Shown in pieces: positions 62,401 to 64,000 of a stretch of DNA of 64,000 nt (position 1 is the first letter of the stretch; each line of letters opens with the position of its first letter). A model generated the notes under the pieces. That model was not told the origin of the DNA and did not search any database. It saw only the letters and a list, made by a program, of their open reading frames with translations. This DNA comes from Symbioplanes lichenis. GTDB lineage: Bacteria; Actinomycetota; Actinomycetes; Mycobacteriales; Micromonosporaceae. Made by a program: the position numbers and the translations under genes. The stretch lies in NCBI RefSeq assembly GCF_030709675.1, contig NZ_JAUZQD010000002.1:682001-746000 (forward strand), given 5' to 3'.

Positions 62401-64000
62401 CGCGGACCGCGTCGGGCGTCTTGGCGGACAACACCCACGGCACGTCGGCTTGCGGGTCTGCGGGCGCGGGCGGTGTCACGGGTTCCGGGGACTCGAGGAT
62501 GACGTGCGCGTTGGTGCCGCTGATACCGAAGGAGGAGACGCCGGCCCGGCGCGGGCGCCCGTTCGCGGGCCACGGCACCGGCGCGGTGAGCAGCCGCACG
62601 TCGCCCTGGGTCCAGTCGACCTGGGCGGAGGGCTCGGTCACGTGCAGGGTCTTGGGCAGGATCCCGTGGCGCAGGGCCTGGATCATCTTGATGACGCCCC
62701 CGACGCCGGCCGCGGCCTGGGTGTGCCCGATGTTGGACTTGAGGGATCCGAGCCACAGCGGGTTGTCCCGGTCCTGGCCATAGGTGGCCAGCAACGCCTG
62801 GGCCTCGATCGGGTCGCCGAGCCGGGTGCCCGTGCCATGCGCCTCGACGGCGTCCACATCGGAGGGCGACAGACCCGCCGCCGCCAACGCTTGACGGATC
62901 ACCCGCTGCTGCGACGGCCCGTTCGGCGCCGTCAACCCGTTTGACGCGCCGTCCTGGTTGACCGCGCTGGAGCGCATGATCGCCAGGACGTCGTGGCCGT
63001 TGCGGCGCGCGTCGGAGAGACGTTCGAGGACCACGACGCCCACGCCCTCGGACCAGCCCGCGCCGTCGGCGGTGTCGGAGAACGACTTGCACCGCCCGTC
63101 CCCGGCCAGGGGCCCCTGCGCGGTGAGCCCGACGATCGCGGCGGGGGTGGCCATCACCGTCACGCCTCCGGCCAGCGCCAGCGTGCACTCGCCGGACCGC
63201 AATGCCTGCGCGGCCAGGTGCATGGCGACCAGCGACGACGAGCACGCCGTGTCGATGCTGACCGCGGGCCCCTCGAAGCCCAGGGAGTAGGCCACCCGGC
63301 CCGAGATGGCACTGCTCGCGCCGCCGGTCACCAGGTGCCCGCGCAGCTCGGCGTTGCCGGAGCCGACGATGTCGGTGTAGCCGGACTGATAAGCGCCGGC
63401 GAACACCCCGGTCGCGGTGCCCACCAGCGAGGCGGGCTGGATCCCAGCCTGTTCCAGGGCCTCCCAGGAGACCTCGAGCAGCACGCGCTGCTGCGGGTCG
63501 GTGGCGAGGGCCTCGCGCGGCGAGATGCGGAAGAACGGCGCGTCGAACTCGTCGGCGCCGGTGATGAACCCGCCCTCCGCGGTGGCCGACGTGCCCGTCC
63601 CGGAGCCGTCCGCGCCGAGCAGCGCGTCGAGGTCCCAGCCGCGGTCGGCCGGGAACGGCGTGATGCCGTCGACCTCATCGGTGACCACGCGCCACAGGCC
63701 GTCGGCGTCCATGACGCCGCCCGGATAGCGGCAGGCCATGCCCACGACGACGATCGGGTCGTCGGCCACGGACACCAGGGCCGGCACGGTGACCTCGTCC
63801 GCCGCGTCGGGGTCGCCGAGCTCGGCGGCCAGGTGACCCGCGAGCCGGGTGACGGTCGGATAGTCGAACACCGCGCTGGAGGCCAGGGCCTGCCCGGTGC
63901 GCGACTGCAGCAGGTTGCGCAGCTCGACCGCGGTGAGCGAGTCGAAGCCCAGGTCGCTGAAGGGCTGGTCCGGGTTGATCTGCGCGGCGGACGCGTGGCC
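53471..64000 (-). CDS. Modular type I polyketide synthase, final two modules with thioesterase (5' end outside window)
   Basis: The gene continues past the right edge; about 3500 residues are visible. Order and approximate positions: ACP (64000-63840); KS1 (63765-62490; DTACSSS, HGTGT, KSNIGHT); AT1 (62215-61260; active site GASQGE instead of GHSxG, specificity motif VATH); DH1 (61130-60350; HAVQGNVVFP and DAALHP); KR1 (59830-59250; LDD motif, B-type, NYAAGN); ACP1 (58990-58790); KS2 (58715-57450); AT2 (57160-56230; GHSIGE and HAFH, malonyl type); KR2 (55465-54900; no LDD, Trp eight residues before the Tyr, A-type); ACP2 (54540-54400); TE (54340-53500; GHSSGG near 53970). The penultimate module thus adds an alkyl-branched, alpha,beta-unsaturated unit and the last one a beta-hydroxy acyl unit, released by the TE. 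The stop overlaps ubiX by ATGA. Confidence 0.96.
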   Translation of the reverse strand, partial: GHASAAQINPDQPFSDLGFDSLTAVELRNLLQSRTGQALASSAVFDYPTVTRLAGHLAAELGDPDAADEVTVPALVSVADDPIVVVGMACRYPGGVMDADGLWRVVTDEVDGITPFPADRGWDLDALLGADGSGTGTSATAEGGFITGADEFDAPFFRISPREALATDPQQRVLLEVSWEALEQAGIQPASLVGTATGVFAGAYQSGYTDIVGSGNAELRGHLVTGGASSAISGRVAYSLGFEGPAVSIDTACSSSLVAMHLAAQALRSGECTLALAGGVTVMATPAAIVGLTAQGPLAGDGRCKSFSDTADGAGWSEGVGVVVLERLSDARRNGHDVLAIMRSSAVNQDGASNGLTAPNGPSQQRVIRQALAAAGLSPSDVDAVEAHGTGTRLGDPIEAQALLATYGQDRDNPLWLGSLKSNIGHTQAAAGVGGVIKMIQALRHGILPKTLHVTEPSAQVDWTQGDVRLLTAPVPWPANGRPRRAGVSSFGISGTNAHVILESPEPVTPPAPADPQADVPWVLSAKTPDAVRAQAARLLDRITADPGLRAEDVAWSLLHTREAFEHRAALVAGDLDALRAISAGAVAPAQARTADRVVFVFPGQGSQWVGMARDLLGSSPVFAASLRECQEALDPFVDWSLPEMLGDDAALKRVEVVQPVLWAVMVSLAAVWRSFGVEPDAVIGASQGEIAAACVAGELSLADGARVVALRSRLLAERMVGRGVLASVALPVDRVRELLPEGLSIAGINGPATVTVAGAQDAVEDFTARLTEEGVRARVVASSVATHCDLVDHLAGDLAELLRDVEPRAGSVPFHSTVEPGVREPGTLDAGYWFANMRRPVSFEPVARELIAAGPVTFIEISPHPVLLPAIQDIVESSPDSTAAVLGTLRRNEGDLRRLVQALAQAWTYGVGVDWTHAVTGRRVDLPTYPFEHRRYWPEATGGPADVTAAGLDPAEHPLLGAMVALPHSDGVLFTSRLSLRTHPWLGDHAVQGNVVFPGTGYVELAVRAGDSVGCDRLDELVLEAPLVLPAQGGVQVQVVVDAGETQRAVAVYARPDGQDEWTRHASGVLSSGAAVAGAEFEPVSQAWPPAGATEIDLSDFYAASASYGPLFQGLSRAWRLGDRVLAEVELPEGARAAAGFYAIHPALLDAALHPAVFAGVSEGGLPFSFGDVVLRASGAARVRVTMTRTGTDEVAVAVADGSGLPVLSIGSLAVRPLPDGSLTGTADDSAVLTLDWIGIDPAGIPVPEWIVADRATPLGADPVDRPVVLTVAGDPDAVPASTHEVTGWVLDQLQLWLAGDNADPLVVVTRGAVTEPPTDLAAAAVHGLVRSAQTENPGRIVLLDTDAEWDPATLGNVLAADEPQLMLRDGRLHAARLTRSRPTDEPVVTPTGTVLVTGGTGGLGGLVARHLAGAYGIRSLLLLSRRGTDAPGAAELVAELAELGARAEIVACDVTDRAALAAVLDAHPVDGVVHTAGVLDDGVIGSLTREQLDRVLAPKVDAAWHLHELTRDRDLSMFVVFSSLAGILGGGGQGNYAAGNAFLDALVQQRRHEGRPGLSLAWGAWTTEVGRTGELSDADLRRIARSAIPPVSVEQGLALFDRALRAEAPVVALTRLNVRALRAPGGVPAIWRALAGGVLRRAAVAGDADGPAHRLAGLAPADREKALLDLVGDAASAVLGYAPGTRVAGDQPFKELGFDSLTAVELRNVLQTRTGLRLASSAVFDYPTVTRLAAHLAAGFGDALPAATTTAPALVPVADDPIVIVGMACRFPGGVSNPDDLWRLVADEADGVAPFPADRGWDLGRLLGTGATAGTSATGEGGFADGVDEFDAAFFRISPREALATDPQQRLLLEVSWEALEQAGIDPGTLAGSPTGVFAGAYQSGYTDLVARSGEDVQGHMITGAAGSAISGRVAYTLGLEGPAVSVDTACSSSLVSMHLAAQALRAGECSLALAGGVTVMATPDVFVGFTVQGGMAADGRCKSFADSADGAGWAEGAGMVVLERQSDAERHGHEILAIFRSSAVNQDGASNGLTAPNGPSQQRVIRQALAAAGLSPSEVDAVEAHGTGTRLGDPIEAQALLATYGQDRPKNQPLWLGSLKSNIGHTQAAAGVAGVIKMVMALRHGLLPRTLHVDAPTAQVDWTEGDVRLLTAAMPWPANGHPRRAGVSSFGISGTNAHAILEEPPAVPAAPPSSDTESKPWVPWILSGKTDDAVRAQAARLAAHVESHPSLRPVDVAWSLLDARALFDHRAVVVGRDRDDLLAGLRSVVPVTAQAAPRLAVLFTGQGAQRIGMARELYESSDVFAAAVDALLAELELPLAEVMWGDDADLINQTGWAQPALFVIEAALFEVLRAHGVTPDYLLGHSIGEVTAAYVSGMWSLQDASRVVAARARLMQALPVGGAMATIEMPEGEVPDTVSIAAVNTAGSVVVSGPQEAVDALIASATGKVTRLRVSHAFHSALMEPMLAAFAHVLAEVEFREPLIPIVSNLTGAPDDAMQTADYWVQQVRGTVRFADGVRWLAEQGVTTLVEAGPDGVLSGLVDNSVPMLRRNRGDNEALLSALGRLYAQGVAVDWSPVFAERGARRVPLPTYAFQRQRFWPEPAVATASPSLDGEFWATVDSHDAGSLAETLGVDDTLAATMLPALATWRDRHRDDTTVNGWRYRESWKPLRLQPAQATAGRWAVVAAPGRAGDPLTVAVADALGSGTRIVENAGRPQLGSGLTGIVSLVPALDTVTELLAAIPDTGPRLWVLTQGAVSTGAQNPLTAPEQAALWGLGRVAALEQPTRWGGLIDLPPTLDPRTAHALATALTNTTGEDQLAIRPAGTFGRRLVHAPASNGPAPWTTTGTALITGGTGGLGAHVARWIVERGAEHVLLLSRRGPDAEGADLLRLELETAGAQVTVAACDVADRDALAETLAEIPEEYPLRTVVHAAGVAGDPTLLTALTPAELEHQLAPKLTGAHHLDELTRDAELDAFVLFASGAGSWGGGGQGGYAAGNAYLDALAAARRARGRTATSIAWGSWDEGGMLAAAESGQRDHLGLLGLVPMRPDLALAALQRALHDDETTLVVTDIDWARFAPVFTAARPSPLLADLPEAAVALVQPGASGSGEPALRIAGLPAAEREEALLTLVREAAAAVLGHTPDARFDDDQPFKELGFDSLTAVELRNVLQARTGATLAAGAVFDHPDPRSLARALDAALHPATGGPAAEAPPDFFGELYLQAMRSGELGSAQQLMAGGARLRPKFHDSAGSEAALVELSPGQGGPHLILVCPTVMTTGPQVYTRLAEHLGAGRRVSALVPPGFHAGEALPATLDTLVRSLADAVEAGAGDGDLALVGHSSGGVVAYEVAKELQARGRAPRGVVLIDSYSFDGDGGGPEELFRSALNERFVDYLRLMGGGNLSERITAQVWCLELLRGWRPAGLTTPTLYVRPAQPLVTDERPEWRAGVLAAMGQVVEAPGDHFTIIEGEHVATTARIVGDWLLEAPAHYSTEGWGGALRAEE

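Noticed and set aside
57851..62944. Very long plus-strand open frame opposite the PKS gene (about 1700 codons)
   Set aside because: It mirrors conserved PKS domains on the other strand and shows only His/Arg/Gly-rich composition typical of antisense frames in GC-rich DNA.

Overview
The window is very GC-rich actinobacterial DNA throughout. Third-position GC, GTG/TTG starts, ATGA/TGATG overlaps between genes and the gene content (modular type I PKS, lasso peptide cluster, EshA-type encapsulin, ClpC, WYL and HxlR regulators) suggest a filamentous actinomycete, most likely Micromonosporaceae such as Actinoplanes; the genus is an inference. No tRNA, rRNA, CRISPR array or insertion sequence was seen.

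Layout. 1-9.2 kb: a PyrF-like decarboxylase, an EshA-type family 2B encapsulin shell gene divergent from an unknown gene, a hypothetical gene, clpC with a clear terminator, a three-repeat Ltp-like membrane protein, and an HxlR regulator divergent from a quinone-oxidoreductase-like enzyme. 9.2-20.2 kb: a 939-residue WD40 protein, a P450/LysR deletion scar, a secreted GH43 enzyme divergent from a polysaccharide operon whose second gene fuses a GT2 domain, a membrane GT39-like domain and a GH5 domain, then decayed gene remnants (arabinose-isomerase-like, alpha/beta-hydrolase). 20.2-24.6 kb: a compact lasso peptide cluster (precursor, cyclase, RRE, protease, ABC ATPase, split ABC permease). 24.7-32.9 kb: a truncated FAD monooxygenase, then a tightly coupled minus-strand operon of Wadjet-like jetA-jetB-jetC in which the nuclease gene jetD is absent and a Nudix hydrolase gene is coupled to jetC. 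33-36.7 kb: a lipoprotein-like gene, a WYL regulator/VOC pair, an unknown gene and an L,D-transpeptidase.

36.7-64 kb: the left part of a type I polyketide cluster. The PKS gene enters from the right edge and carries the last two modules (KS-AT-DH-KR-ACP and KS-AT-KR-ACP-TE). It is translationally coupled to ubiX and ubiD homologues, followed by crotonyl-CoA carboxylase/reductase and a KAS III. Facing genes encode a LAL regulator and a class III CoA-transferase. A second minus-strand operon carries a type II thioesterase, a PF04199 cyclase/hydrolase, an MmgE/PrpD protein, a P450 and an MFS exporter, followed by a LuxR-type regulator.

The domain order plus CCR, UbiD/UbiX, PrpD-like protein and P450 together predict a polyketide that ends in a dehydrated, decarboxylated diene with an alkyl branch. 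This is the chemistry known from tautomycetin, so I read this as a tautomycetin-type cluster. Candidates for new biology are the lasso peptide, the JetABC-Nudix operon, the GT2/GT39/GH5 fusion and the unusual acyltransferase of the penultimate PKS module.
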